A stretch of 64,000 nucleotides of DNA from Neisseria animalis (GTDB lineage Bacteria; Pseudomonadota; Gammaproteobacteria; Burkholderiales; Neisseriaceae): the NCBI RefSeq assembly GCF_900636515.1, contig NZ_LR134287.1, positions 1 to 64,000 on the forward strand, given 5' to 3'. The notes under the pieces were generated by a model that was not told where the DNA came from, did no database searches, and worked only from the letters and a program-made list of their open reading frames with translations. The translations under genes and the position numbers were made by a program. This document shows positions 9,367 through 17,208 of the stretch, in pieces. Within the stretch, counting starts at the first letter, position 1. The number at the start of each line of letters is the position of its first letter.

Positions 9367-10269
9367 TTAATACCGGTAAGCCGCCAGTTTGCGCTTGATT
9401 TCCGGTAAAGCCGCTTTTGCCGCATCTTCGCCGAGCTTGATGGCGCGGGCTTTTTGGTCGAAACCGCCAATCGCTCCCAGTTCCAGCACCTGCGGTTTGA
9501 TTACCACATTGGCTTTGGCCAGCTCGTTGTGCAGGGCGGTGGTGCTCATGATGTTGAGCGTTTGGTCGAGGTAGCTGAAGAAACCGGCTTGGGTGTTTTT
9601 CGACGGGCGGGCGGAAATATCCACCGCAATCACGAAATTCGCGCCTTGGTTTTTTGCGGCGGTAACGGGCACGGGTTGCGACAGGCCGCCGTCCACATAT
9701 CTGCGGCCGCCGATAACGGCAGGTTGGAATACGTTGGGAATGGAGGCGGACGCACGCACGGCCTGCCCTGCGTTGCCGCGGTTGAACGCGACGGCTTTGC
9801 CGGTGGCGAAATCGGTGGCGACGGCGGCGAATTTAATCGGGAACTGCTCCATCGTGCGGCCGCCGACTTTGCGGTTGATATAGTCCTGCAAGGCTTGGCC
9901 TTTAATGAATCCGCTGGTGGAAAGGGTTAAATCGACCAAATCGGTTTTGCCCAAAATCTCGGCTTCGAGCTCCAAGCGGTCGGGCGACATACCCGAGGCG
10001 TAGAGGCTGCCGACAATCGAACCTGCCGATGTACCGGTAACGATTTTTACTGGTATTCCGTTTTGTTTCAATACTTTAAGTATACCAATGTGGGCAAAGC
10101 CTTTGGATGCGCCGCCGCCCAAGGCCACGGCAACCACGGCTTTCGGTTTGGCCTTGGGTTTGGCGGCAGTTTCGGGCTGCTTCTTCACCGTTCCGCTCTG
10201 GCAGGCGGCGAGCAGCAATACGGATGCGGCAACGGCGGCGGTTCGGAATAAAGACAAATACGGTTTCAT
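9367..10269 (-). CDS. Patatin-like phospholipase lipoprotein
   Basis: A 300-residue predicted lipoprotein of the patatin/RssA-like serine-hydrolase family. The first 23 residues form a lipoprotein signal ending LLLAAC, so Cys23 should be acylated and the protein membrane-anchored. A Lys/Pro/Ala-rich linker follows, then the patatin domain: GGGASKGFAHIG near 51-62 (oxyanion hole), the nucleophile serine in GTSAGS near residue 81, and YVDGGLSQPVP with the partner Asp. This Ser-Asp dyad predicts lipid acyl hydrolysis, but the substrate is unknown. The start at 10269 (MKPYLSLF) was chosen because it gives a clean signal peptide; the ATG at 10287 adds six charged residues. It is divergent from mlaFEDCBA, so a role in envelope lipids is plausible. 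Confidence 0.85.
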   Translation of the reverse strand: MKPYLSLFRTAAVAASVLLLAACQSGTVKKQPETAAKPKAKPKAVVAVALGGGASKGFAHIGILKVLKQNGIPVKIVTGTSAGSIVGSLYASGMSPDRLELEAEILGKTDLVDLTLSTSGFIKGQALQDYINRKVGGRTMEQFPIKFAAVATDFATGKAVAFNRGNAGQAVRASASIPNVFQPAVIGGRRYVDGGLSQPVPVTAAKNQGANFVIAVDISARPSKNTQAGFFSYLDQTLNIMSTTALHNELAKANVVIKPQVLELGAIGGFDQKARAIKLGEDAAKAALPEIKRKLAAYRY

Positions 10270-10459
10270 TTTCAGACGGCCTTTCACTCATTACAAACTG
10301 TCGGTACGGTATTGTTGCATAAATACCACCGCAATGAAGCAGGCGGGCTTTACCTTTTCACGCGTTTTTACAAATACTAACCGCAACCATGCCGTCTGAA
10401 ATTGCCCCTTACACAGCGAAGTAATAAAATATATCCCTTTGAACCTGCCGCTTCCCCAC
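10270..10459. promoter_or_regulatory. Divergent promoter region, patatin lipoprotein / mla operon
   Basis: About 190 bases between divergent starts, containing two classical uptake sequences (near 10271 and 10390). Both transcription units must start here. No clear -10/-35 pair could be assigned with confidence. Confidence 0.5.
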
Positions 10460-11257
10460 ATGACTACCCCTTTTATCGAAATGAAAAACGTGCAGTTTGC
10501 CTATGGTGAGCGCGTGATTTTGAGCAATATCAACTTTTCTGTAAAACAAGGGGATTTTGCCGCTGTAATGGGCGGTTCGGGCAGCGGCAAAACCACCCTG
10601 ATGCGGCTGATTACCGGACAGATTCACCCCCAACAAGGGCAGGTATTGATTGAGGGGCGCGACTTGGCGGCATTTTCTGCCGCCGAACTGCACGAACACC
10701 GCCGCCGCATGGGCGTATTGTTTCAGCACGGCGCATTGTTTACCGATTTGTCGGTCTTCGACAATCTGGCCTTTCCCATGCGCGAGCTTACCCGCCTGCC
10801 CGAGGCAGTGATTCGCGATTTGGTGCTGCTGAAACTCAATGCCGTCGGCCTGCGTGGTGTGGAACACCTTATGCCGTCCGAATTGTCCGGCGGCATGGCG
10901 CGGCGTGTGGCGTTGGCGCGCACCATCGCCCTCGACCCCGAGCTGATGATTTACGACGAGCCGTTTACCGGTCTCGACCCCATTTCGTTGGGTGTGATTG
11001 CCCATCTCATCAGTCGCGTCAACAAAGCACTGCGCTCCACCAGCATTATGGTGTCGCACGACATTGAAAAATCGCTGCAAATTGTCGATCAGGTTATTTT
11101 TCTGGCACACGGAGAAATCATGTTCAGCGGTTCGCCGAAAGAAATGCGCGAACTCGATTCTCCGTGGGTACGGCAGTTTATCGGCGGAGAAGCAGACGGC
11201 CCTGTCGGCTTCCGCTACCCGGCTGAAACGACTTTGCAGCAGGATTTGATGGGCTGA
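10460..11257 (+). CDS. mlaF: Phospholipid ABC transporter ATP-binding protein MlaF
   Basis: A 265-residue ATPase of the Mla system, which moves phospholipids between the inner and outer membranes to keep outer-leaflet lipid asymmetry. Walker A GGSGSGKTT lies at residues 38-46, the Q-loop in LFQHGALF, the signature LSGGMARR near 142 and Walker B LMIYDEP near 162, followed by the switch His in MVSHD. The ATG at 10460 (MTTPFIEM) is preferred to 10439 because the family begins near this point. First gene of a six-gene set in the order mlaF-E-D-C-B-A. Confidence 0.93.
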   Translation: MTTPFIEMKNVQFAYGERVILSNINFSVKQGDFAAVMGGSGSGKTTLMRLITGQIHPQQGQVLIEGRDLAAFSAAELHEHRRRMGVLFQHGALFTDLSVFDNLAFPMRELTRLPEAVIRDLVLLKLNAVGLRGVEHLMPSELSGGMARRVALARTIALDPELMIYDEPFTGLDPISLGVIAHLISRVNKALRSTSIMVSHDIEKSLQIVDQVIFLAHGEIMFSGSPKEMRELDSPWVRQFIGGEADGPVGFRYPAETTLQQDLMG

Positions 11258-11395
11258 TGCGGACACGGTAATGCTGTGTCATTCATGTTAAACAACGATA
11301 AAAACAAACCGTTTTTATCCCAAGCAGAAATTAAATAATAAATACGGCCCTGCCCGCCTGACGGCAGCAGTTTCAGGCCGTCTGTAAAACCCAAT

Positions 11396-12172
11396 ATGAA
11401 TTTTATCCGAACCACGGGCGCGAACACGCTCGCCTTTATCCGCGCACTCGGCAGCGTGACCTTATTTCTGCTGCAAATCCTGCGCAAATCCGCTACCGCG
11501 TTTGCGCGCCCGCGCCTGACCGTCCGCCAAGTTTATTTTGCCGGCGTGCTGTCGGTATTGATTATTGCCGTATCCGGCCTGTTTGTAGGCATGGTATTGG
11601 GCTTGCAGGGCTATACCCAACTGGTTAAGTTTAAAGCAGAATCCGCACTGGGCTTTATGGTTGCCGCTTCGCTCTTGCGCGAACTCGGGCCGGTACTGGC
11701 GGCCATTCTGTTTGCCTCCAGCGCAGGCGGCGCAATGACCAGCGAAATCGGTTTGATGAAAACCACCGAGCAGCTTGAAGCCATGAATGTGATGGCGGTC
11801 GATCCGGTTGCCCGTGTGGTCGCCCCGCGCTTTTGGGCTGGCGTATTTTCCATGCCGCTCTTGGCTTCGATTTTCAACATGGCAGGCATCGCCGGCGGCT
11901 ATCTGGTCGGCGTGCAGTGGCTGGGATTGGACAGCGGCACATATTGGTCGCAAATGCAAAGCAACATCACTTGGAGCTACGACATTGCCAACGGTTTGAT
12001 CAAATCGGCCGTATTCGGCGTAGCGGTTACGCTGATTGCCGTACACCAAGGATTCCGCTGCGTACCGACCTCCGAAGGGATTTTACGCGCCAGTACGCGC
12101 ACCGTAGTTTCTTCCGCGCTGACGATTCTTGCCTTGGACTTTGTTCTGACCGCATGGATGTTTGCCGCATAA
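11396..12172 (+). CDS. mlaE: Phospholipid ABC transporter permease MlaE
   Basis: A 258-residue integral inner-membrane permease of the MlaE/YrbE family, partner of the MlaF ATPase. It has an amphipathic N-terminus and about five hydrophobic segments. Family landmarks visible are GLQGYTQLVKFKAE, the conserved LRELGPVLAAILFASSAGGAMTSE-type region near residue 95, and MNVMAVDP. The gap of about 140 bases after mlaF contains a DUS-like AGGCCGTCTGTAAAAC close to the start codon, longer than usual within this operon, and could hold an internal promoter. It should form the MlaFEDB inner-membrane complex with the neighbouring products. Confidence 0.93.
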   Translation: MNFIRTTGANTLAFIRALGSVTLFLLQILRKSATAFARPRLTVRQVYFAGVLSVLIIAVSGLFVGMVLGLQGYTQLVKFKAESALGFMVAASLLRELGPVLAAILFASSAGGAMTSEIGLMKTTEQLEAMNVMAVDPVARVVAPRFWAGVFSMPLLASIFNMAGIAGGYLVGVQWLGLDSGTYWSQMQSNITWSYDIANGLIKSAVFGVAVTLIAVHQGFRCVPTSEGILRASTRTVVSSALTILALDFVLTAWMFAA

Positions 12173-12291
12173 TGCCGCCGGCAAGGCTTACGCCATATAC
12201 AAAACGGCGGCCGGCAAACCAATAAAACAGATAACGGCAGTTCGGAAACTTTACTTCCGGCTGATTTGGATATTTTCTTTTGGAACACCTG

Positions 12292-12786
12292 ATGAAAAAA
12301 AGCATTTTAGAATTTTGGGTCGGTATGTTTGTCCTGCTGGGCGCGGTTGCCGTCGGTTTCTTGGCATTCCGCGTGGCCGGCGGCACAACGGTCGGCGGTA
12401 CAGACGGCAGCTATACCGTCTATGCCGACTTCAGCGACATCGGCGGACTGAAAGCCGGTGCGCCGGTCAAATCCGCAGGCGTATTGGTCGGCAGAGTCGG
12501 CTCGATTACGCTCGACCCGAACAGTTATCAGGCAAAAGTCAGCCTGAATCTCGACAAACAATACCAATTCAGCAGCGATGTATCCGCACAAATCCTGACT
12601 TCCGGTCTGCTGGGCGAACAATACATCGGCCTGCTGCAAGGCGGCGACATCGACAACCTTGCTGCCGGTGATACCATTGCCATCACCAGTTCTGCCTTGG
12701 TGTTGGAAAACCTGATCGGCAAATTCATGACCAGCTTTGCCGAAAAAAATGCCGGCAGCGGAGAACCGCCTGCCGCCGCAGAATAA
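12292..12786 (+). CDS. mlaD: MCE-domain lipid-binding protein MlaD
   Basis: A 164-residue periplasmic protein anchored by one N-terminal membrane helix (about residues 7-28, FWVGMFVLLGAVAVGFLAF). The MCE domain follows (about 38-115, with DFSDIGGLKAGAPVKSAGV and LLGEQYIGL). MlaD hexamers sit on the MlaFE transporter and receive or deliver phospholipids. The start at 12292 was chosen so that the membrane anchor begins MKKSILEFW. Length is in the short range typical of single-MCE MlaD proteins. Confidence 0.93.
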   Translation: MKKSILEFWVGMFVLLGAVAVGFLAFRVAGGTTVGGTDGSYTVYADFSDIGGLKAGAPVKSAGVLVGRVGSITLDPNSYQAKVSLNLDKQYQFSSDVSAQILTSGLLGEQYIGLLQGGDIDNLAAGDTIAITSSALVLENLIGKFMTSFAEKNAGSGEPPAAAE

Positions 12787-12818
12787 CACACCTCAAATCC
12801 ACCGTTTAGGACACAAAC

Positions 12819-13409
12819 ATGAAAAAATCTTCTTTCTTCAGCGCATTATCCATCGGTTTGATGAGCATCAGCCTTGCCGTTGCCGCACCTGCCGATGCCG
12901 TCAAACAAATTCGTGAAAACTCCGTTCAAGTATTGTCTATCCTGAAACAAGGCGATGCCAATAGCGCGCGCCGCAAAGCAGAAGCCTATGCCCTGCCCTA
13001 CTTCGACTTTGAACGCATGACCGCACTGGCAGTAGGCGCACCATGGCGCACCGCCACTCCGGCACAAAAACAAGCGCTGACCAAAGAATTTCAAACCCTG
13101 CTGATCCGCACATACAGCGGCACCATGCTGAAATTCAAAAACGCCAAAGTCAATGTAAAAGACAACCCGAAAGTCAACAAAGGCGGTAAAGAAATCATCG
13201 TCCGCGCCGAAGTGGCTGCTGCCGGCGAAAAAGCCGTCAACATGGATTTCACCACCTACCAAAGCGGCAACCGCTACCGCGTGTACAACGTTGCTGTGGA
13301 AGGCGCGAGCTTGGTTACCGTATACCGCAACCAATTCGGCGAAACCGTCAAAGCCAAAGGTGTTGACGGCCTGATTGCCGACTTGAAAGCCAAAAACAGC
13401 GGTAAATAA
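12819..13409 (+). CDS. mlaC: Periplasmic phospholipid-binding protein MlaC
   Basis: A 196-residue secreted protein with a cleavable signal peptide (about residues 1-22, ending SLAVAAPA). The mature part matches the MlaC/Ttg2D family: FDFERMTALAVGAPWRTATPAQK, a motif typical of the family, and FQTLLIRTYSGTML. MlaC shuttles single phospholipids across the periplasm between the outer-membrane MlaA complex and inner-membrane MlaFEDB. It starts 32 bases after mlaD and is followed within 4 bases by mlaB. Confidence 0.92.
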   Translation: MKKSSFFSALSIGLMSISLAVAAPADAVKQIRENSVQVLSILKQGDANSARRKAEAYALPYFDFERMTALAVGAPWRTATPAQKQALTKEFQTLLIRTYSGTMLKFKNAKVNVKDNPKVNKGGKEIIVRAEVAAAGEKAVNMDFTTYQSGNRYRVYNVAVEGASLVTVYRNQFGETVKAKGVDGLIADLKAKNSGK

Positions 13410-13412
13410 ACC

Positions 13413-13688
13413 ATGAACAGTGAACTCCGCGACGGCGTACTGTATATCGGCGGCGAAGTTACCGTAAAAACCGTAACCGATACCGCCTATACACACTTTA
13501 AGCAGCAATGCCGTCTGCAAAACTTGGACACCGTCGACTTTGCCTCCGTCAGCCGCGCCGACTCCGCCTGCCTGTCGCTGCTGCTGACCGCGCAACGTCT
13601 CAACCCCAACGTCCGATTCCGCCACCTGCCCGAGTCCGTGCGCGCGCTGGCGGACTTATACGAAATCAACGACTGGTTAAGCTCATGA
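13413..13688 (+). CDS. mlaB: STAS-domain protein MlaB
   Basis: A 91-residue cytoplasmic STAS-domain protein, the small subunit that stabilises and regulates the MlaF ATPase. The STAS-type segment VDFASVSRADSACLSLLL lies mid-protein and contains the conserved serine position, followed by a C-terminal helix ending YEINDWL. The gene starts 3 bases after mlaC stops, and its stop overlaps the mlaA start (ATGA), a sign of translational coupling. STAS proteins are weakly conserved, so operon position carries much of the weight. Confidence 0.85.
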   Translation: MNSELRDGVLYIGGEVTVKTVTDTAYTHFKQQCRLQNLDTVDFASVSRADSACLSLLLTAQRLNPNVRFRHLPESVRALADLYEINDWLSS

Positions 13689-14554
13689 AAAAAACCGTCC
13701 CCATTCTGCTTGCCGCCCTGCTTGCCGCTCAACCCGCACTTGCAGAGCGCAACCCTGCCGACCCCTACGAACCGTACAACCGCGCCGTATCCAAATTCAA
13801 CGACAAAGCCGACCAATACATCATGTCGCCCGTTGCACGCGGCTACCGCAAAATCACACCCAAACCCGTGCGTACCGGCATCAGCAACTTCTTCAACAAC
13901 CTGCGCGACGTTACCAGCTTCGGCAGCAACCTGCTGCGTCTCGACATCAAACGCGCCAGCGAAGACTTAGTACGCGTCGGCATCAACACCACCTTCGGCT
14001 TGGGCGGCCTGATTGACGTAGCAGGTGCGGGCGGCGTACCCGACAACAAAAACACCTTGGGCGACACCTTCGCCTCATGGGGCTGGAAAAACAGCAACTA
14101 CTTCGTAGTACCGCTGCTTGGCCCTTCCACCGTGCGCGACACCACCGGCAACGCCATTACCACCGTTTATCCGGTGAAAAACGCCGTCCTGAAAACCGAT
14201 GCCCTGCGCTGGGGCACAACCGGACTGAACGCCGTCAGCACCCGTGAAAACCTGCTCGACCTGACCGACAGCTTGGACGAGGCAGCACTCGACAAATACA
14301 GCTACACCCGCGACCTCTATATGCGCGTACGCAGTCAGCAAACCGGCGGCGTACTGCCCCAAACTCCCGATGAAGATCTCGACATCGACGACTTGGTTGA
14401 CAGCGAAAGCCACACCGCCAACCCGACGGAAACCGACACACTGCACAACAATACCGCCGACACCCTGCAAACGCTTGAAGACAACACAAGCCGTCTGCAA
14501 AACGATACCGAAACATTGTCCGCTCCCGTTGCCGCGGAATCAGAGGCGCAATAA
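13685..14554 (+). CDS. mlaA: Outer-membrane phospholipid transport protein MlaA (VacJ), without lipobox
   Basis: A 289-residue VacJ/MlaA homologue that should extract phospholipids from the outer leaflet of the outer membrane and pass them to MlaC. Family features: NPADPYEPYNRAVSKFN, ITPKPVRTGISNFFNN, and GDTFASWGW. The N-terminus is a standard signal peptide (residues 1-20, ending PALA) instead of a lipoprotein signal. There is no cysteine anywhere in the protein, so it cannot be lipid-anchored as Escherichia coli MlaA is. A Thr/Asn/Asp-rich low-complexity tail follows residue about 230. It overlaps mlaB by 4 bases and ends the operon; in enterobacteria mlaA lies elsewhere, so this linkage is a neisserial-type arrangement. 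Confidence 0.9.
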   Translation: MKKTVPILLAALLAAQPALAERNPADPYEPYNRAVSKFNDKADQYIMSPVARGYRKITPKPVRTGISNFFNNLRDVTSFGSNLLRLDIKRASEDLVRVGINTTFGLGGLIDVAGAGGVPDNKNTLGDTFASWGWKNSNYFVVPLLGPSTVRDTTGNAITTVYPVKNAVLKTDALRWGTTGLNAVSTRENLLDLTDSLDEAALDKYSYTRDLYMRVRSQQTGGVLPQTPDEDLDIDDLVDSESHTANPTETDTLHNNTADTLQTLEDNTSRLQNDTETLSAPVAAESEAQ

Positions 14555-14601
14555 AATCGCCCCTCCAGCGTAAAAGTGAACAGTTGGCACGTATCCAAAC
14601 A

Positions 14602-14708
14602 TATAGTCGAATAAAATAAGAATGAGACAAGGCAGCGAAGCCGCAGACAGTACACATAGTACGGCAAGGCAAAGCAACGCTGTATCATTCTTATTTTAAA
14701 TGACTATA
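14602..14708 (+). repeat. Correia-like miniature element, copy b
   Basis: 107 bp, by eye identical to copy a at 6220. It lies 47 bases after the mlaA stop codon and directly before the FKBP terminator hairpin. Confidence 0.85.
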
Positions 14709-14777
14709 AAAAGGCCGTCTGCAAAACGAAACCCGTGTAATCTTCCACGCCCGTTCCATTTTGCAGACGGCCTTTTA
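14709..14777. terminator. DUS-pair hairpin between mlaA and FKBP gene
   Basis: AAAAGGCCGTCTGCAAAA and TTTTGCAGACGGCCTTTT are inverted with about 33 bases between the arms. With A and T runs on both sides it can terminate the converging mla operon and FKBP gene. Confidence 0.75.
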
Positions 14778-14801
14778 TGCCCCAATCAGGCAAAACCGTA
14801 C

Positions 14802-15128
14802 TTATTCGTACACTTTCAACAGCTCCACTTCAAACACCAGCGTCGCATTCGGCGGAATCACACCACCCGCGCCGTGTGCACCGTAGCCCATTTCAGACGG
14901 AATCGTCAACTTGCGCTTGCCGCCCTCTTTCATACCGCCGAAACCCTCGTCCCAGCCCTGAATCACCTGACCTACGCCTAACGTAATCGTCAACGGCTGA
15001 CGGCGGTCGAGGCTGGAATCAAACTTCGTACCGTCTTCCAGCCAGCCCGTGTAATGCACGGTAATTTCCTTACCTTTTACCGCCTCCTTACCGAAACCTT
15101 CTTGAATGTCCTCAATAATCAAGCTCAT
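14802..15128 (-). CDS. FKBP-type peptidyl-prolyl cis-trans isomerase
   Basis: A 108-residue single-domain FKBP, a proline isomerase and folding helper. Typical residues are visible in order: [27 protein letters not shown], and [23 protein letters not shown]. There is no signal peptide when the start at 15128 (MSLIIEDI) is used, so it should be cytoplasmic. The upstream in-frame ATG at 15185 reads through a DUS and is unlikely. Length matches small FKBP12-like bacterial enzymes and not the larger FkpA or Mip proteins, which have dimerisation domains. Confidence 0.93.
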   Translation of the reverse strand: MSLIIEDIQEGFGKEAVKGKEITVHYTGWLEDGTKFDSSLDRRQPLTITLGVGQVIQGWDEGFGGMKEGGKRKLTIPSEMGYGAHGAGGVIPPNATLVFEVELLKVYE

Positions 15129-15420
15129 GATTTTTCCTTGTTTCGTCAATAAATCCAAAAGCATTATACCGCATGCCGTCTGCAAATTCGGTTTTTTCAG
15201 ACCGCATATCTTTTCAATGCCACCTGTTCTGCTGCCGTTTTAGCTGCTCTTCTTTCATACTCCCCAGTCAATTATTCCGCAAATACCGCCAACTTTAGCC
15301 ACAACCGCTGAGACACAAAGTACGCTCTTATCCTAAAGATTACACGCAGCAAAATAACTTTTCACGAGCCGTCATTACCAAACTCCGCAAAACCCATTAC
15401 CTCAAGCATCATGCACCGAA
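15129..15420. other. Intergenic region upstream of FKBP gene
   Basis: About 290 bases holding a single uptake sequence (near 15176) and the FKBP promoter region. No gene, RNA or strong repeat was seen. It marks the left edge of the accessory patch. Confidence 0.4.
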
Positions 15421-16013
15421 TCAGCTTTCCGGCAGCCTGAAAATCTCCTCAAGCACCGCACGGTATGCCGCCGCTTTCTTTTCCAATGCCAACGGATAAG
15501 CACGCGGTCCGGAAGGCAGGCGGTGCAGATGCAATCGGCAGCCGCAGCATTCCGTTTGCACGGATTGTCCGATTTTCGGCGCAACAGTATGCTCCGGCAA
15601 CAGCGGTACAACGTCTGCGTAGCCAAATCGCCGGTGGTCAATATGTGCGCACAATCAGGCATTTCCGCCAACAGCGATTGCAAATCAACCGCTTGCACAA
15701 TTTGCAAATACTTATCGGCAGCATTGTTCTGCAAACGCCGGACTTGAACGGCGGTATCATAAACAGCAATTCCCGTCTCCTGCAAAAAGGCGCGGATTGC
15801 CGCTTCTTTAAAAGATTTTAATTGCAAATCAATAAAATGGTTTTTGTCACCAAACCAAATCAAACCGAATATCCGCCACATATCGTTTTGGAAATTCGGA
15901 TAATAAAAATCCATCTTCCAACGCGCCCGAGGCGGCGGAAAAGAGTCGGGCATCAAAACTTTGGCATCCGGCGGAAGAAAAGGCGGGAGGGGGTGGGTTT
16001 CGATATCGGTCAT
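15421..16013 (-). pseudogene. Uracil-DNA glycosylase family gene, frameshifted
   Basis: The first part, from 16013, encodes residues like PPPRARWKMDFYYPN and NDMWRIFG, typical of a uracil-DNA-glycosylase-superfamily protein common in Neisseria. After HILTTGDLATQTL, near base 15608, the frame turns into basic nonsense. The proper C-terminal sequence continues in the next frame (VVPLLPEHTVAPKIGQS, then LPSGPRAYPLALEKKAAAYR, ending at 15421). A single-base deletion in the CGGTACAA region would explain it. The start overlaps the stop of the RhuM-family gene by 4 bases, so the two were translationally coupled. It is either a pseudogene or a sequencing error. Confidence 0.7.
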
Positions 16014-17017
16014 CTTGGTTTCTTCAAATGCAGCAGTTCGGCTATATCCGCTTCACCCTGTTGCTCTTTAAGCCGGCGTTGCGCTGCTTGGTAACGCTCA
16101 TATTCGGCGGCGGCTTTGGCATCCGCCTGTTTTTTGCTGACACGCCCCGCGCCTTGCAGCACATCGCGGTCGTTAAATTGCAGAAACTGGTCTAATTTGT
16201 CCGCCCAATCGCGCAGGAAAACCAGTTTTTTACGCTGCGCTTGGTCTTCGGCAAAATCCAGCCACATGGTAACGATACGGTTCAGCTCGCGGATTTCATT
16301 TTCCTGCAGATAATTTTTGGCAACGGTAATGTCTTTTTTGTTCAGGCTGCCTGAGTCGGTGTGGGTCAGCCCCATTTGAGGCTTGGCAGCATCGGCACGG
16401 CGGTAAATCAGCTCGGCGGCGGTTTGACCGGTAGCGGCAAAATGCAGCTTGTTCTGTATCACTTTGAAAAATTGAGTGGTTTCCTTAAAGCTCGGCTGAT
16501 AATCCGCCGCCAGCGCAAAAATTTCGCGCACACGCAGATAAATGCGCTTTTCACTGGCGCGGATGTCGCGGATGCGTTCCAGCAATTCATCGAAATAATC
16601 CGGCGCAGGCAGGGTGCCGACGGGCGGATTTTTCAAGCGCACATCGTCCAGCACAAAGCCCTTATGAAGATATTCACCCAATGTGCGCGTTGCCCATTGG
16701 CGAAACTGCGTGCCGCGGGTGGAACGCACGCGGTAGCCGACGGCGATAATCATCGGCAGGGAATAATGGGCGATTTCGCGACTTACCTGCCGCCCGCCTT
16801 CGTTTTGAACTGTCAACTGAAAGTTGACGGTTGCCGCTTCGGACAGTTCACCTTCCGCCAGCACTGCTGCAATATGCTTGCTGATATTTTGCTTGCTGGT
16901 CTGATACAACTCAGCCATTTCCGCCTGCGTGAGCCAAAGCTGCTCGCCCAGTTCGCGTAATAAGAATCGGGCTTGACCATCGGCAGTGGTATAGAGAATG
17001 ATGGTGTTGTCGGTCAT
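16010..17017 (-). CDS. RhuM-family protein
   Basis: A 335-residue protein of the RhuM family, named after a Salmonella pathogenicity-island gene. Matching features are the N-terminal winged-helix-like block (LWLTQAEMAELYQTSKQNISKHI), then HYSLPMIIAVGYRVRSTRGTQFRQWA, typical of the family, and a C-terminal helical region with KKDITVAKNYLQENEI and NRIVTMWLDFAE. The N-terminal block suggests DNA binding, as in phage Rha/KilA-N-related regulators, but the biological role is not established. It overlaps the downstream frameshifted glycosylase gene. RhuM genes often sit in mobile or defence-rich regions, in line with the SIR2 gene next door. Confidence 0.8.
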   Translation of the reverse strand: MTDNTIILYTTADGQARFLLRELGEQLWLTQAEMAELYQTSKQNISKHIAAVLAEGELSEAATVNFQLTVQNEGGRQVSREIAHYSLPMIIAVGYRVRSTRGTQFRQWATRTLGEYLHKGFVLDDVRLKNPPVGTLPAPDYFDELLERIRDIRASEKRIYLRVREIFALAADYQPSFKETTQFFKVIQNKLHFAATGQTAAELIYRRADAAKPQMGLTHTDSGSLNKKDITVAKNYLQENEIRELNRIVTMWLDFAEDQAQRKKLVFLRDWADKLDQFLQFNDRDVLQGAGRVSKKQADAKAAAEYERYQAAQRRLKEQQGEADIAELLHLKKPR

Positions 17018-17208
17018 CAGGTATTTCCTTTGTTTTCAGAAGGCCTGTGTTCAAGAGGCTTGCGTTTCAAGCTGTCTGAAGGTTATACAGGTATTTCTCC
17101 AACATCGTCTGTTTTCAGGCAGGGATTGCAGGTTTTGTTCCAGCGTGGAAGAAAGGGTAGAAGAGGGGCGATTTTGGGCATGTTTTTTGCTTTCAGGAAG
17201 CTTTTTCT

